DNA of 64,000 bases from CAZKNF01 sp964554105 (lineage in GTDB: Bacteria; Bacteroidota; Rhodothermia; Rhodothermales; VXPQ01), in contig CAZKNF010000001.1 of assembly GCA_964554105.1 (NCBI GenBank), forward strand, positions 62,001-126,000, read 5' to 3'. The position numbers and the translations under genes are program-made. Below are positions 46,966 to 55,917 of the stretch, in pieces (the stretch's first letter is position 1; each line of letters begins with the position of its first letter). The notes beneath the pieces are model-generated. The model was not told the origin of the DNA, searched no databases, and saw nothing but the letters and a program-made list of their open reading frames with translations.

Positions 46966-47727
46966 TTGGTAAGGATTGTCTTCGCCGTGTATGCCGCGGC
47001 CATAGCCGCCTTGCTATGCGGGTCCGGCTGCCGCTCGCCCGGTGATTCCGAACCATCCGTTCGCGTGTTTGGCGCGGCTTCCTTGACGGATGTTCTCGAG
47101 GTTCTGGCGGATTCGTTTAAGGCCGATCTCGATGACGAGGTACTAGTCCACCTGCACGTCGCCGGATCGTCGCTTCTTGCCCGGCAAGTCGAGCATGGTG
47201 CTGCTGCGGACGTCATCATCTCAGCACATCCGGCGTGGACCACCTATCTTTATGAGCGCGGAATGATCCAGGAGCCGCACGAGCTCCCGATCACCAATCG
47301 TCTCGTCCTCGTTGTGAGGGACTCATCTGTGGAACTTCGGGACGTGCAGCGGCTCGCCCTTGCCGATCCGGATCATGTGCCTGCCGGCGAATACGCGAAG
47401 GCTGCTCTGGAGTGTGAAAACCTCTGGACGCTCGTATCCGATCGCGTAGCCGCCGTGATCGACGTGCGCGCGGCCCTCGCCGCCGTTTATGAAGGGGCTG
47501 CCGATGCCGCCATCGTATATGAATCCGACAGCCGATTCGCGCCGCAGCTCCAGGTATCGTTTCCCTTCTCGTCGGAATGTCGGCCAGATATCATCTATAC
47601 GATCGGTGTCGTACGCGACGCAGATGATCTGGCAGAGCAGTTTGCACAATATATAATGGATTCCGGCCGACTGCCGACATGGGTAGCATTTGGTCTGGAA
47701 CTGAGAAACAGGAGGGCAGAGAGATGA
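46966..47727 (+). CDS. modA: Molybdate ABC transporter substrate-binding protein
   Basis: 253 residues, a lipoprotein (lipobox LLCGSGC, Cys22). The motifs FGAASLTDVLEVLADSF, VAGSSLLARQVEHGAAADVIISA and a PAGEYAKAAL turn are those of ModA, the periplasmic binder of molybdate or tungstate. The start is TTG 46966, supported by a good GGGAGG ribosome-binding site 7-8 bases upstream. It overlaps modB by the ATGA of its stop. The binding specificity (Mo or W) is not decided. Confidence 0.88.
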   Translation: MVRIVFAVYAAAIAALLCGSGCRSPGDSEPSVRVFGAASLTDVLEVLADSFKADLDDEVLVHLHVAGSSLLARQVEHGAAADVIISAHPAWTTYLYERGMIQEPHELPITNRLVLVVRDSSVELRDVQRLALADPDHVPAGEYAKAALECENLWTLVSDRVAAVIDVRAALAAVYEGAADAAIVYESDSRFAPQLQVSFPFSSECRPDIIYTIGVVRDADDLAEQFAQYIMDSGRLPTWVAFGLELRNRRAER

Positions 47728-48425
47728 CGGTCCTCACGCCTGCGGAATGGGAGGCTGTGCTTCTGTCCATCCGCGTGTCCGCCGCTGCTGTGATCATCAC
47801 GACGCCCATCGGGATTATAGTTGCGTATTTGATGGCCCGACGGCGTGTACCGGCTGCATTCGTTGTCGAAAACCTGATCCAGCTTCCGCTCATTCTACCG
47901 CCGGTCGTTACAGGATGGCTGTTGCTCATTGCATTCAGCCCTGAAGGCTTAATGGGCCGATGGTTGGACGACGCACTCGGTATTCGTATCGTCTTCAGCT
48001 GGGCCGGTGCCGCGATCGCGGCAGGCATAGTCGCCTTCCCGCTGATGGTGCAGACAATGCGCGTGGCGTTTGAGCAGGTGGACCCGGCATGGGAGGAAGC
48101 GGGTTACGTGTACGGCGGCACACGACTGAACGTCTTTCGATATGTCACGCTGCCCCTCGCCTCGAAAGGCATGGCGGCCGCCGTCGTGCTGGCGTTCGGT
48201 CGCGCACTAGGAGAATTTGGCGCCACGATCGTCCTTGCAGGCAATATCCCGGGGGAATCGCGAACGATCCCGCTGGCCATTTTCACGAATATCAATCGTC
48301 TCGAGGGAGGGGGTGCCGTCGTGCGGCTTGTATTGATCGCTATCGGATTGTCCGCCGCCAGTCTTCTGATACATTCGGCGCTTAGAAAGAGGCTTGCGGG
48401 CACATCCGACACGGCGCACCTTTGA
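47724..48425 (+). CDS. modB: Molybdate ABC transporter permease
   Basis: 233 residues from ATG 47724, overlapping the modA stop (ATGA). A GGAGGGCAGAG ribosome-binding site is placed well. Five hydrophobic segments and the EAA-type loop EEAGYVYGGTRLNVFRYVTLPLA followed by GRALGEFGATIVLAGNIPGESRTIPLAIF are typical of ModB. It should form the inner-membrane channel of the molybdate importer. The usual ATPase gene modC is not next; the following gene is a TPM-domain protein. Confidence 0.92.
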   Translation: MTVLTPAEWEAVLLSIRVSAAAVIITTPIGIIVAYLMARRRVPAAFVVENLIQLPLILPPVVTGWLLLIAFSPEGLMGRWLDDALGIRIVFSWAGAAIAAGIVAFPLMVQTMRVAFEQVDPAWEEAGYVYGGTRLNVFRYVTLPLASKGMAAAVVLAFGRALGEFGATIVLAGNIPGESRTIPLAIFTNINRLEGGGAVVRLVLIAIGLSAASLLIHSALRKRLAGTSDTAHL

Positions 48426-48540
48426 CGGCCGCAGAGGTGACGTCCTCATAAGGGCCGCGAGTCGCCTGCGTGAGTACCCCTCGCGTGGTATTTTAATGAA
48501 CCCATCCTGAGCACGCATTCAAGGACGCACTTACGAGGAG

Positions 48541-49203
48541 ATGAAAAGCAAGCTTTCGGACGTAGATCTACAGCATATTCGGGCGGCGGTTTCAGAAGCC
48601 GAGGCGCGAACGTCGGGTGAGATCGTGCCCTTTTTCGTAGCAAGCAGCGACCGCTATGAGCTGGCAGTCTGGAAAGGTGTGGTGATGGCGGCCGTGCTCG
48701 CCCTTCTGATCGCCATGCTAATTTTTAACTTTTATCACGGGTGGGGACTTGGATGGCTGCACACCGGGTGGGGGACGGCCATTTTTACCCTCGCATCCGG
48801 TGCGGCTGGCGGTCTGATCGCTTCGTTCGTGTCCCCCGTTCGACGGGCGCTTATCGGTGCCGACACTATGACACGCACCGTGCACCGGAATGCAATGAAG
48901 GCGTTCGTCGAAGAGGAAGTCTTCAATACACGCGATAGAACAGGCATCCTCCTTTTCCTTTCCGTGTTTGAACATCGGATCGAAGTGCTCGGTGATGCCG
49001 GTATTAATGAAAAGGTATCGGAGGATGATTGGGTCGAGATCGTCGAACACATTCGTGACGCCATCCGGGGTGGAAATCTGGTCGATGGCGTCGTTGAGGG
49101 AATAGGGATGTGCGGTCGGCTTCTGGAGAAGAGCGGCGTCGAAGTTCGGAAGGATGATCGGAATGAGCTGCCTGATGCCGTTCGTTTTCGGAAGAATGAT
49201 TGA
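48541..49203 (+). CDS. TPM-domain membrane protein
   Basis: 220 residues. The N-terminal LSDVDLQHIRAAVSEAEARTSGEIVPFFV matches the TPM (TLP18.3/Psb32/MOLO-1) family, interrupted by two TM helices (VVMAAVLALLIAMLIFNFY and TAIFTLASGAAGGLIASFV), with the rest of the domain (TGILLFLSVFEHRIEVLGDAGINEKV) after them. Family members are suspected phosphatase-like or assembly factors; no function is established. The next gene, also TPM, overlaps by 8 bases at the ATG start 49196. Confidence 0.82.
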   Translation: MKSKLSDVDLQHIRAAVSEAEARTSGEIVPFFVASSDRYELAVWKGVVMAAVLALLIAMLIFNFYHGWGLGWLHTGWGTAIFTLASGAAGGLIASFVSPVRRALIGADTMTRTVHRNAMKAFVEEEVFNTRDRTGILLFLSVFEHRIEVLGDAGINEKVSEDDWVEIVEHIRDAIRGGNLVDGVVEGIGMCGRLLEKSGVEVRKDDRNELPDAVRFRKND

Positions 49204-50191
49204 CGCACGGAGCATTCGACGCCGGATGACCATTGTCGGCGTCGGATTCGCGATCTTCATGGTGGCGCTCCCCTTATCATCTTCGCTTACAGCGGTGGCG
49301 CAGACTGACATCCCGCCGCTGACCGGCCGGGTGATGGATCGTGCTGAGATTCTGTCCGTCGAAACGGAGCGAAGTCTCACCCAGATGCTCAGGGCGCACG
49401 AGGATTCGACCGGAAATCAGGTCGTGGTCGCCACCGTAGCGTCGCTTCAGGGAGAGGATATCGAGTCGTTCGGAGTGAGGGCTGCACGATTCTGGCGAAT
49501 CGGAACAGACGAGAACGATAACGGAATCGTCCTCATCGTGGCGCCTGAAGAAAGAATGGTGCGAATTGAAGTCGGATATGGGCTGGAAGGCGCCGTGCCC
49601 GACGTTATTGCGGCGCGGATAATCCGAAATGAGTTCATCCCGGAATTTAGAGATGGCGATTTCGACGCGGGTGTTTCTGCGGGAACGGTCGCGCTGCTGG
49701 ATGCGGTCGAAGGGGAGTACCGCGCCGAGAGCAGTGGGATTGGGAAGCCGCCCCCACTCGTTGCACGAATTCTGATCAGTCTGGGCTTCGGAATTATCGC
49801 ACTTCTCGCCGGATCTGGCGCACTTCTGTCTGGACGACCGGGACGTTATATAATTCTCGCATTTCTGACGCCGTTCGTGTTTGTCGTCGGGCTGCTCGCC
49901 GGCGGTTCCCCGACGATTGGGGGCGTCGCGGCAATGCTGTACGTGTGTCTATTTATATTTGTCTCTCGACGTCCTTCGGTTATGCGGCTGAGACAGCGGG
50001 TGACGGAGGCCGCAAAGAAAGGCGAACGCGTTTCAGTAGACCTGGGGCCCTTCTCTGTACAGGTTGGAGGTCCGTCAGGAGGAGGGTCCGGTAGCGGAGG
50101 CGCCGTTGGCGGTAGCGGATTCAGCGGCGGTGGAGGATTCAGCGGCGGAGGTGGTTCGTTCGGCGGTGGTGGTGCCTCGGGCGGCTGGTGA
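49196..50191 (+). CDS. TPM-domain protein with glycine-rich tail
   Basis: 331 residues from ATG 49196, with a GGAAG ribosome-binding site 4 bases upstream. A signal peptide covers ~residues 11-40 (VGVGFAIFMVALPLSSSLTAVAQ). The TPM domain follows (GRVMDRAEILSVETERSLTQMLR... RIEVGYGLEGAVPDVIAARIIRNEFIPEFRDGDFDAGV). Two or three hydrophobic helices come next, and the tail is a Gly/Ser run (GGSGFSGGGGFSGGGGSFGGGG). The arrangement matches the YgcG-type, often found next to LemA, which is absent here. The last 117 bases are antisense to the VOC gene. Confidence 0.85.
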   Translation: MIDARSIRRRMTIVGVGFAIFMVALPLSSSLTAVAQTDIPPLTGRVMDRAEILSVETERSLTQMLRAHEDSTGNQVVVATVASLQGEDIESFGVRAARFWRIGTDENDNGIVLIVAPEERMVRIEVGYGLEGAVPDVIAARIIRNEFIPEFRDGDFDAGVSAGTVALLDAVEGEYRAESSGIGKPPPLVARILISLGFGIIALLAGSGALLSGRPGRYIILAFLTPFVFVVGLLAGGSPTIGGVAAMLYVCLFIFVSRRPSVMRLRQRVTEAAKKGERVSVDLGPFSVQVGGPSGGGSGSGGAVGGSGFSGGGGFSGGGGSFGGGGASGGW

Positions 50192-50596
50192 AGGCCCTTC
50201 GATCTCCAGAATAAGACCGTCTGCGTCGCGGACGAAAAGCCGTTCTCCAATTTCCTGATATGCGTAGCCACGGGCGTCCATTCGTGATCGCAGCGAATGC
50301 CATTCTCGTGCGGGAAGCGTGAAGCCGATGTGGTGAATGCCGCCGCGACCCGGGATAGACGGATGAGCCATTTCCGTCATTTCGATGATCTCGATGATAT
50401 CACGTCCCTCCGAATCCGTCAGCAGTGCGCGACGGCGGCCCTTTCGGATTGGATCGTCCTCGATGACGCGTAATCGTAGGTCCAGAATGTCACGATAGAA
50501 CGCGATCGACTCATCCAGCCGCGTTGTCATAATCGCCGCATGCGTCAGCCACATCGGTGCGGCCGACTGGTTTCGTTTGGACATTTCGCCATTCAT
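50075..50596 (-). CDS. VOC-fold (glyoxalase-like) protein
   Basis: 173 residues. The VOC core is visible: THAAIMTTRLDESIAFYRDILDLRLR, then GGIHHIGFTLPAREWHSL and RLFVRDADGLILEIEGPSP. The paired metal-ligand positions are consistent with the glyoxalase/dioxygenase superfamily, but the substrate is unknown. The last ~38 residues (low-complexity Ala/Ser/Thr) are read from the strand opposite the glycine-rich end of the TPM gene (50075-50191) and are probably not part of the folded domain. ATG 50584 is an alternative start. Confidence 0.75.
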   Translation of the reverse strand: MNGEMSKRNQSAAPMWLTHAAIMTTRLDESIAFYRDILDLRLRVIEDDPIRKGRRRALLTDSEGRDIIEIIEMTEMAHPSIPGRGGIHHIGFTLPAREWHSLRSRMDARGYAYQEIGERLFVRDADGLILEIEGPSPAARGTTTAERTTSAAESSTAAESATANGASATGPSS

Positions 50597-50631
50597 ACTC
50601 GAAGGAACTAATGCTTGCTGCGATCGACGTA

Positions 50632-53600
50632 CTAAAGGACGCTTGTAGTGTAGGGTGTCTTCCCTGTCGCTGCTTCACCGGGCTTCCCATTGCCCGACGC
50701 ATGGAACCGAGACGAGTCAATTCCCAGGCGCTTCATCTTCTTGTATAAGCCCTGGCGCGTCAAACCCAGCGCCTCGGCAGTCGACGTGACCTGTCCGTCG
50801 TTTCCGGCGAGCGCGCGTTCAATAACCGCCTTCTCGGCGCTCGCCAGAATCTCGTCCAGACAGCCGCCGTCGCCGTCGGGTTCAGTGAGCAGTTCCTGCA
50901 CACCTACAGGAGGAGGAGAAGGAGTCGAATCAAATGATTCGACGATGGGATCAGAGAGGTCATCAAGGTCGAGCATCGGTGCGGGTTCACTTTCGGTGAA
51001 GACCAGCACACGCTCGATTTCATTTCGAAGCTGACGCACGTTCCCCGGCCAGTGATAGCCCATCATTGCCTCGAGGGCCCGATTTGTAAGCGAGGCACGT
51101 TGGCCATTGGCATGCGTCAACGTGCGGAGGAAATGATGAACCAGCAGCGGAATTTCCTCACGCCGCTCGCGGAGCGACGGAACACGAAGCCGGACAACAT
51201 TGAGCCGGTAGAACAGATCTTCGCGAAACGCTTCGCCGCGGACCAACTCACGGAGGTCCTCCGTCGTAGCCGCGATTATCCGTACGTTAACATTTACTGG
51301 CTCAGTCGCACCCACGGGCTGAATTTGTCCATTCTCGAGGAGTGCTAGGACTCTTGGCTGGATTTCCATCGGCAGTTCCTCGATTCTGTCGAGGAAAAGT
51401 GTGCCCCCGTGGGCAGCAAGAGCGGCGCCGAGACCACTCGAGTCCGACGATGCGCCGCCGCCCGGGGCCGGCCGGCTGTCGCTCCAGTTCACAGCGCGTC
51501 CGAAGAGCTGCTCGTCGAATCGCTCGCGGGAGACATTCGCACAGTTGAACGCGACCCATGGTGCATCACGCCGGTCGCTCGTGCGATGAACTACGGCAGC
51601 GATGACCCCCTTGCCCGTGCCGCATTCTCCAGTGATGAGCACCGGACTATGGCTTGAGCGAAGACGTTCAACTCGGCTGACGATCCTACGCATAGCATCG
51701 CTCGCATAGACGAAGCCTTCGAGCGAGCCTTTACGTTCACTGCTTCTTGATTGTGATTCGCTGGAATTCTGAGAAGTCGATCCCCGTAGAAGTGCATGCT
51801 CGAATGCGAGCCCCACGACGGGAATCCACGCTGATAGTCGATCTTCAATTACTCGACACGCCGGATCGTCCTCCCCGCCACACTCCATGGCAAAAAAGAA
51901 TGCCATACTGGGGATGTATTTCAGACGGATCCAATCGACCCCATCCTCACAAAGCCGGTCGACCGTGGAGTCGGGATAGGTAACGATGTCGGCGTGCTGC
52001 CCGTGCGTACGCACCGGACTCCACCCTGTATTCTCGTCGTACTTGTAAACGCCAATCCACCGATTCGGCGCAATTTCTCCGGCGATTCGGAGCCAGGTCT
52101 CGGCGACGAGGTCGACCGACAATGCCGACCGCGACAGTGCCGCCGCGATGTCTGCTTCACTCAGCTGGTGAGCGTTGCCTGTAGAGCCGGGGAGTGCAAG
52201 CAGTAAATCCCGGAGGCGTCGTGCTTCTTTCTTGACGCCCACCTGCTCGAACGTACGAAGCGCGGCTTCCGCATACCCGCGGCATTCAGATGGCGACGAG
52301 GTTCGCATGAGCCGTGCCAGATCGTACTGCAGAGATGCTACACCGAACGTGTCGCCGATCATCGAACAGGCAGAGAGCGCCTGTGTCAGAAAGGCTCTGG
52401 CCTCGCTCAACCGGTCGCCCAGCATAGAGAATGTGGCCTGCAGCGCCAATTGTTGTGCTGCAAAGGGGAGCAGGCTAAAATAGCGGCTATGGGCCTCCAT
52501 ATCCCGAAGTCGCCGCCTAACGTCGGCTACATCTTCGAGGTATGCGGACACCATCGCCAGTTGTAAGAGTGCGTGTACTTCATAGCCGTCGTGACCTGCT
52601 TCACGTGCATTTTGGAGGGCTTTTTCCGCCCATTCACGAGCCTCCTCCGGTCGATCGCGCCTGAGCGTCAATTCGCTGAAGAGGCACGCAGCGTTTGACG
52701 TCAGGAGTCGCTGATGTCGATGCACACTTTTGAGTACGGAAGATAGACCGTTCTCAGCCTGTGTCAGGTCGCCCCGATACATGCAGATTCGGGCGCGGTG
52801 CAGCGAAAGATAGCCGCAGGCTGTGCCGAGATGGCCCGTGCGCGTCAGAGCCTCGTCAACGAGCTCATCGGCTTCGTTCCATTCGCCTGTTCGAAGGAGG
52901 GCGCCCACGTGGGCGTTGTAGGCGCTCAGTAGGGAGAAGCCCGCGCGCTCGGCGGGACGCGCCAAAATGCTTTCCGCTTGACTAGCGGCGTCTATAATCT
53001 CAGCGGGTGAATGCCCCATTTCGTACGCGATGGCGGCAGCGTGTGCATGGGCCCACCCGCGCGCGGCTACATCATCATACGAGGCGGCGAGCGTGCGCAT
53101 TTCGTCGAGGCGATTCTCCGCTTCTCGATACCTCCCTCTGAACCGCTCTCCCGATACGGAAAGATGTGCGATCCATGTAGCGGCCTGTACGTCATTCACC
53201 TTCTTCTGAAGCGCGGTGGCCTCATCCAGCGCCTCGAGCATCAGTGGATACTCGTCAATCGTGAAATACGCCTGCGCCTGGCCGATCAGCGTCCAGCAGC
53301 GCCCGGATACATTCAAATCCTCGTGAAACGTCCTGGCCGCTTCGTCCAGCAGATTCAATGCGCGCGCATCGTCGTAGAACTCGTCATCCTGCCAGACGTG
53401 CGCCCACCCGAGCCACAGCGCCACCTCGGCACGGACCTGTAGATCGAGCCTCAGGCGATTCGCCGGGACGTCGAATTCGCCGAGGAGCTTCAGGACGCTC
53501 TTCACGTCACCGTTGCGCAACAGGCGGATGCGCGCCATGAGACATCTCAGCAGCACATCGCCCGAACCGGCAGCCTCGCCTTGGCCATCGGGCCTAATCA

Positions 53601-53745
53601 GTGGCTCGATCATCCGCGCCGCGTCGAGCGTGCGGCCCTCGGCGAGCACGCTGCGCGCTATCGCTATGGTTTGACCGTGTTGCAAGCTTCGATGTGGAAG
53701 TGCGTGTTCGTAATGGAGGCAACCGACGCTTAGGTCAGTCGCCAA
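50632..53745 (-). CDS. Large TPR/AAA+/Fis regulator lacking the sigma-54 contact motif
   Basis: 1037 residues. The N-terminal ~520 residues are TPR-like helical repeats (LLRCLMARIRLLRNGDVKSVLKLL, CWTLIGQAQAYFTIDEY, ALQNAREAGHDGYEVHALLQ). A GAF-like sensory segment may follow (~550-660). The AAA+ domain has Walker A GECGTGKG (706-713), GGTLFLDRIEELP with D786 and R787 at Walker B, FREDLFYRLNVV and WPGNVRQLRN. A Fis-type helix-turn-helix closes the protein (VTSTAEALGLTRQGLYKKMKRLGI). The sigma-54-contacting GAFTGA loop is missing: the region has a Gly/Ser/Pro stretch instead, and the Walker B Glu is Arg. TTG start at 53745; 46 bases downstream of sufT. Confidence 0.82.
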   Translation of the reverse strand: MATDLSVGCLHYEHALPHRSLQHGQTIAIARSVLAEGRTLDAARMIEPLIRPDGQGEAAGSGDVLLRCLMARIRLLRNGDVKSVLKLLGEFDVPANRLRLDLQVRAEVALWLGWAHVWQDDEFYDDARALNLLDEAARTFHEDLNVSGRCWTLIGQAQAYFTIDEYPLMLEALDEATALQKKVNDVQAATWIAHLSVSGERFRGRYREAENRLDEMRTLAASYDDVAARGWAHAHAAAIAYEMGHSPAEIIDAASQAESILARPAERAGFSLLSAYNAHVGALLRTGEWNEADELVDEALTRTGHLGTACGYLSLHRARICMYRGDLTQAENGLSSVLKSVHRHQRLLTSNAACLFSELTLRRDRPEEAREWAEKALQNAREAGHDGYEVHALLQLAMVSAYLEDVADVRRRLRDMEAHSRYFSLLPFAAQQLALQATFSMLGDRLSEARAFLTQALSACSMIGDTFGVASLQYDLARLMRTSSPSECRGYAEAALRTFEQVGVKKEARRLRDLLLALPGSTGNAHQLSEADIAAALSRSALSVDLVAETWLRIAGEIAPNRWIGVYKYDENTGWSPVRTHGQHADIVTYPDSTVDRLCEDGVDWIRLKYIPSMAFFFAMECGGEDDPACRVIEDRLSAWIPVVGLAFEHALLRGSTSQNSSESQSRSSERKGSLEGFVYASDAMRRIVSRVERLRSSHSPVLITGECGTGKGVIAAVVHRTSDRRDAPWVAFNCANVSRERFDEQLFGRAVNWSDSRPAPGGGASSDSSGLGAALAAHGGTLFLDRIEELPMEIQPRVLALLENGQIQPVGATEPVNVNVRIIAATTEDLRELVRGEAFREDLFYRLNVVRLRVPSLRERREEIPLLVHHFLRTLTHANGQRASLTNRALEAMMGYHWPGNVRQLRNEIERVLVFTESEPAPMLDLDDLSDPIVESFDSTPSPPPVGVQELLTEPDGDGGCLDEILASAEKAVIERALAGNDGQVTSTAEALGLTRQGLYKKMKRLGIDSSRFHASGNGKPGEAATGKTPYTTSVL

Positions 53746-53791
53746 TCCGCGGAATGTCCGTGCCTGGATGCTTATTGCGGCGGAGACTATA

Positions 53792-54142
53792 TCACATAAA
53801 TCCGAGTGTCAGTCGTGCTTCTTCAGACATCATCTCCGGCGTGAACGGTGGTTCGAAGGTCAGCTGCACGCGCGCGTCGACGACATCCGGCACCGAAGCG
53901 GCTGCCTGCTCGACCTGCTGCGGAAGCATTTCCGCCGCGGGACAGTTGGGCGCCGTGAGGGTCATTTTGATGAATATCGTTCTATCGTCGTGGACCTTGA
54001 TCTCGTAGATAAGACCTAGGTCGTAGATATTGATCGGTATTTCGGGATCGTAAACCGTCTTCAGCGCTTCGACGATTTGAAGTTCGAGATCTTCGTTTGT
54101 AATCTCGCCGCCTTTTTGCGTCGTGTTCGTCTGGTCTTCCAT
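53792..54142 (-). CDS. sufT: SufT-type Fe-S assembly protein (MIP18/DUF59)
   Basis: 116 residues. Residues ~14-111 are a DUF59/MIP18 domain with the signature DPEIPINIYDLGLIYEI (DPEIP at 32-36) and Cys67 in LTAPNCPAAEML, the conserved Cys of the family. Such proteins help in maturation or delivery of Fe-S clusters. It is the last suf gene of the minus-strand operon, 23 bases after sufE. Start ATG 54142. Confidence 0.92.
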   Translation of the reverse strand: MEDQTNTTQKGGEITNEDLELQIVEALKTVYDPEIPINIYDLGLIYEIKVHDDRTIFIKMTLTAPNCPAAEMLPQQVEQAAASVPDVVDARVQLTFEPPFTPEMMSEEARLTLGFM

Positions 54143-54165
54143 AGTTTGGCTCTGCTTTCGCGCGT

Positions 54166-54603
54166 TCAGTTCTGAGAGGCTTGAGCGTGGGCCAGCGCAT
54201 ACAGCTTGAGCTGCTTCATCATGGAAGCCAGCCCGTTCTTGCGAGTCGGGGAAAGGTGCTCTTTCATTCCGATTTCATCGAGGAAGGAAAGATCGGCTCG
54301 CGCGACGTCCTGAGGCGGCTGTCCGCTGAGTACACGTATCAAGAGCGACACGAGGCCTTTTGTGATCAGTGCATCGCTGTCGCCCTTGTAGTAGAGCAGC
54401 CCCTCACGCATCTCCGGACGAATCCACACTTGAGACTGGCAGCCTTTGATCTTGTACTCGTCCGTTTTGAATTCACCTTCGATCTCCGGGATGGATTTCC
54501 CCAGGTCGATCAGATACTCGTACTTGCCCATCCAATCGTCGAAAAGTGCGAACTCCTCGACGATCTCTCGCGCACGATCCTCTATGGTGGTCGGTATGGG
54601 CAT
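54166..54603 (-). CDS. sufE: Cysteine desulfuration protein SufE
   Basis: 145 residues from ATG 54603. The sulfur-acceptor Cys55 lies in KIKGCQSQVWI, and the GLVSLLIRVLSGQPPQDV and LSPTRKNGL segments fit SufE. It takes persulfide from SufS and passes it to the SufBCD scaffold. It is 31 bases after the sufS stop and is followed by sufT. The 13-codon longer frame upstream is unlikely. Confidence 0.94.
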   Translation of the reverse strand: MPIPTTIEDRAREIVEEFALFDDWMGKYEYLIDLGKSIPEIEGEFKTDEYKIKGCQSQVWIRPEMREGLLYYKGDSDALITKGLVSLLIRVLSGQPPQDVARADLSFLDEIGMKEHLSPTRKNGLASMMKQLKLYALAHAQASQN

Positions 54604-54634
54604 AAAAAACTCTATTCTGTGCCGTCTAGCGGTA

Positions 54635-55897
54635 TTACCCAAACATTTCTTTGACTTTCACGATGCCTTCGACCAATGCATCCACATCTTCTCGGGTGTT
54701 GTAAAGCGCAAACGAGGCTCTAACCGTACCCGGGATTCCGAATCGATCCATCAATGGTTGGGTGCAGTGATGCCCGGTTCGTACGGCGATTCCGAGTCGG
54801 TCGAGAATCGTACCGGCATCATACGGATGCACGTCATTCACGAGAAAAGAAATCACGCTCGCCTTGTTAGCAGCCGTACCGTAGATCCGGATGCCGTCAA
54901 TTGCCTGAAGACGCGAGGTTGCGTAGCTGAGAAGTTCCTGCTCGTATGCTTCGACAGCACCTCGGTCTGTCCTCACCATAAAATCGACGGCTGCGCCGAA
55001 ACCAATTCCGCCGGCGATATTCGGTGTTCCTGCCTCCAATCGGTGGGGTAGATCGTTATAGGTCGTCTTTTCGAACGTAACCGTCTCGATCATGTCGCCG
55101 CCGCCCTGGTAGGGAGGTATGTTCTCGAGATGGTTCGCCTTTCCGTACAACGCGCCGACGCCGGTCGGTCCAAACATCTTGTGAGACGAGCAACAGTAAA
55201 AGTCACAGTCCAGATCCTGGACGTCGACCTTCATGTGCGGAACGGCCTGCGCCCCGTCGATCAGTACCGCCGCGCCGACCTCATGCGCATCGCGGATCAT
55301 GCTCTTGATCGGATTGATCGTCCCGAGCGTGTTCGACACGTGCGGAATCGCAACGAGCTTTAGGCGCTCCGTGAGCAGCCGCTCGAATGCCTCAGAAATG
55401 ATTTCGCCTTCGTCATTGACCGGGATCACTTTCAACTCGGCGCCAACCGATCCACAGAGCATCTGCCATGGTACGATGTTCGAATGGTGCTCCATCTCCG
55501 AAATGAGAACCTGATCGCCCCTGCCGACCTGCATCTTTCCGAAAGTCGACGCCACGAGGTTTATCGCGTCAGTCGTGCCGTGCGTGAAAATCGTCTGCCG
55601 GGTCGATTCGGCATTGAGAAATCCAGCGATACTGCTTCGCGCGGCTTCGTAGGCCTCGGTAGCCAACTGGCTGAGGTAGTGCACACCGCGATGGACATTG
55701 CTGTTCTCCTCGGTGTAGTACCGCGTCAAGCGGTCGATGACCTCTTGCGGCTTCTGAGATGTCGCCGCATTATCCAGGTAGACCAGAGGATGTCCGTAGA
55801 CCGTCCGCTTCAGCGCCGGAAACTTGTCCCGTACGGCGTAGACGTCGAAAGGCTCGGCGCTAACTCTGTTGATCGTTTGGATCTCAGCTTCGGCCAT
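54635..55897 (-). CDS. sufS: Cysteine desulfurase SufS
   Basis: 420 residues from ATG 55897. A PLP-dependent enzyme that mobilises sulfur from L-cysteine. PLP lysine Lys240 is in SSHKMFGPTG, catalytic Cys378 in RTGHHCTQPLM, and the substrate segment EMEHHSNIVPWQ is intact. A GGCGGAG ribosome-binding site supports 55897. An ATG at 55918 overlapping the sufD stop is possible but less likely. The gene sits between sufD and sufE. Confidence 0.96.
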   Translation of the reverse strand: MAEAEIQTINRVSAEPFDVYAVRDKFPALKRTVYGHPLVYLDNAATSQKPQEVIDRLTRYYTEENSNVHRGVHYLSQLATEAYEAARSSIAGFLNAESTRQTIFTHGTTDAINLVASTFGKMQVGRGDQVLISEMEHHSNIVPWQMLCGSVGAELKVIPVNDEGEIISEAFERLLTERLKLVAIPHVSNTLGTINPIKSMIRDAHEVGAAVLIDGAQAVPHMKVDVQDLDCDFYCCSSHKMFGPTGVGALYGKANHLENIPPYQGGGDMIETVTFEKTTYNDLPHRLEAGTPNIAGGIGFGAAVDFMVRTDRGAVEAYEQELLSYATSRLQAIDGIRIYGTAANKASVISFLVNDVHPYDAGTILDRLGIAVRTGHHCTQPLMDRFGIPGTVRASFALYNTREDVDALVEGIVKVKEMFG

Positions 55898-55917
55898 ACT
55901 TTTTCTCCGCCGGTGCA

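Noticed and set aside
46206..47243. 345-residue minus-strand open frame
   Set aside because: It is antisense to the zinc-ribbon/TPR gene and modA, both well supported; its protein shows no domain features.
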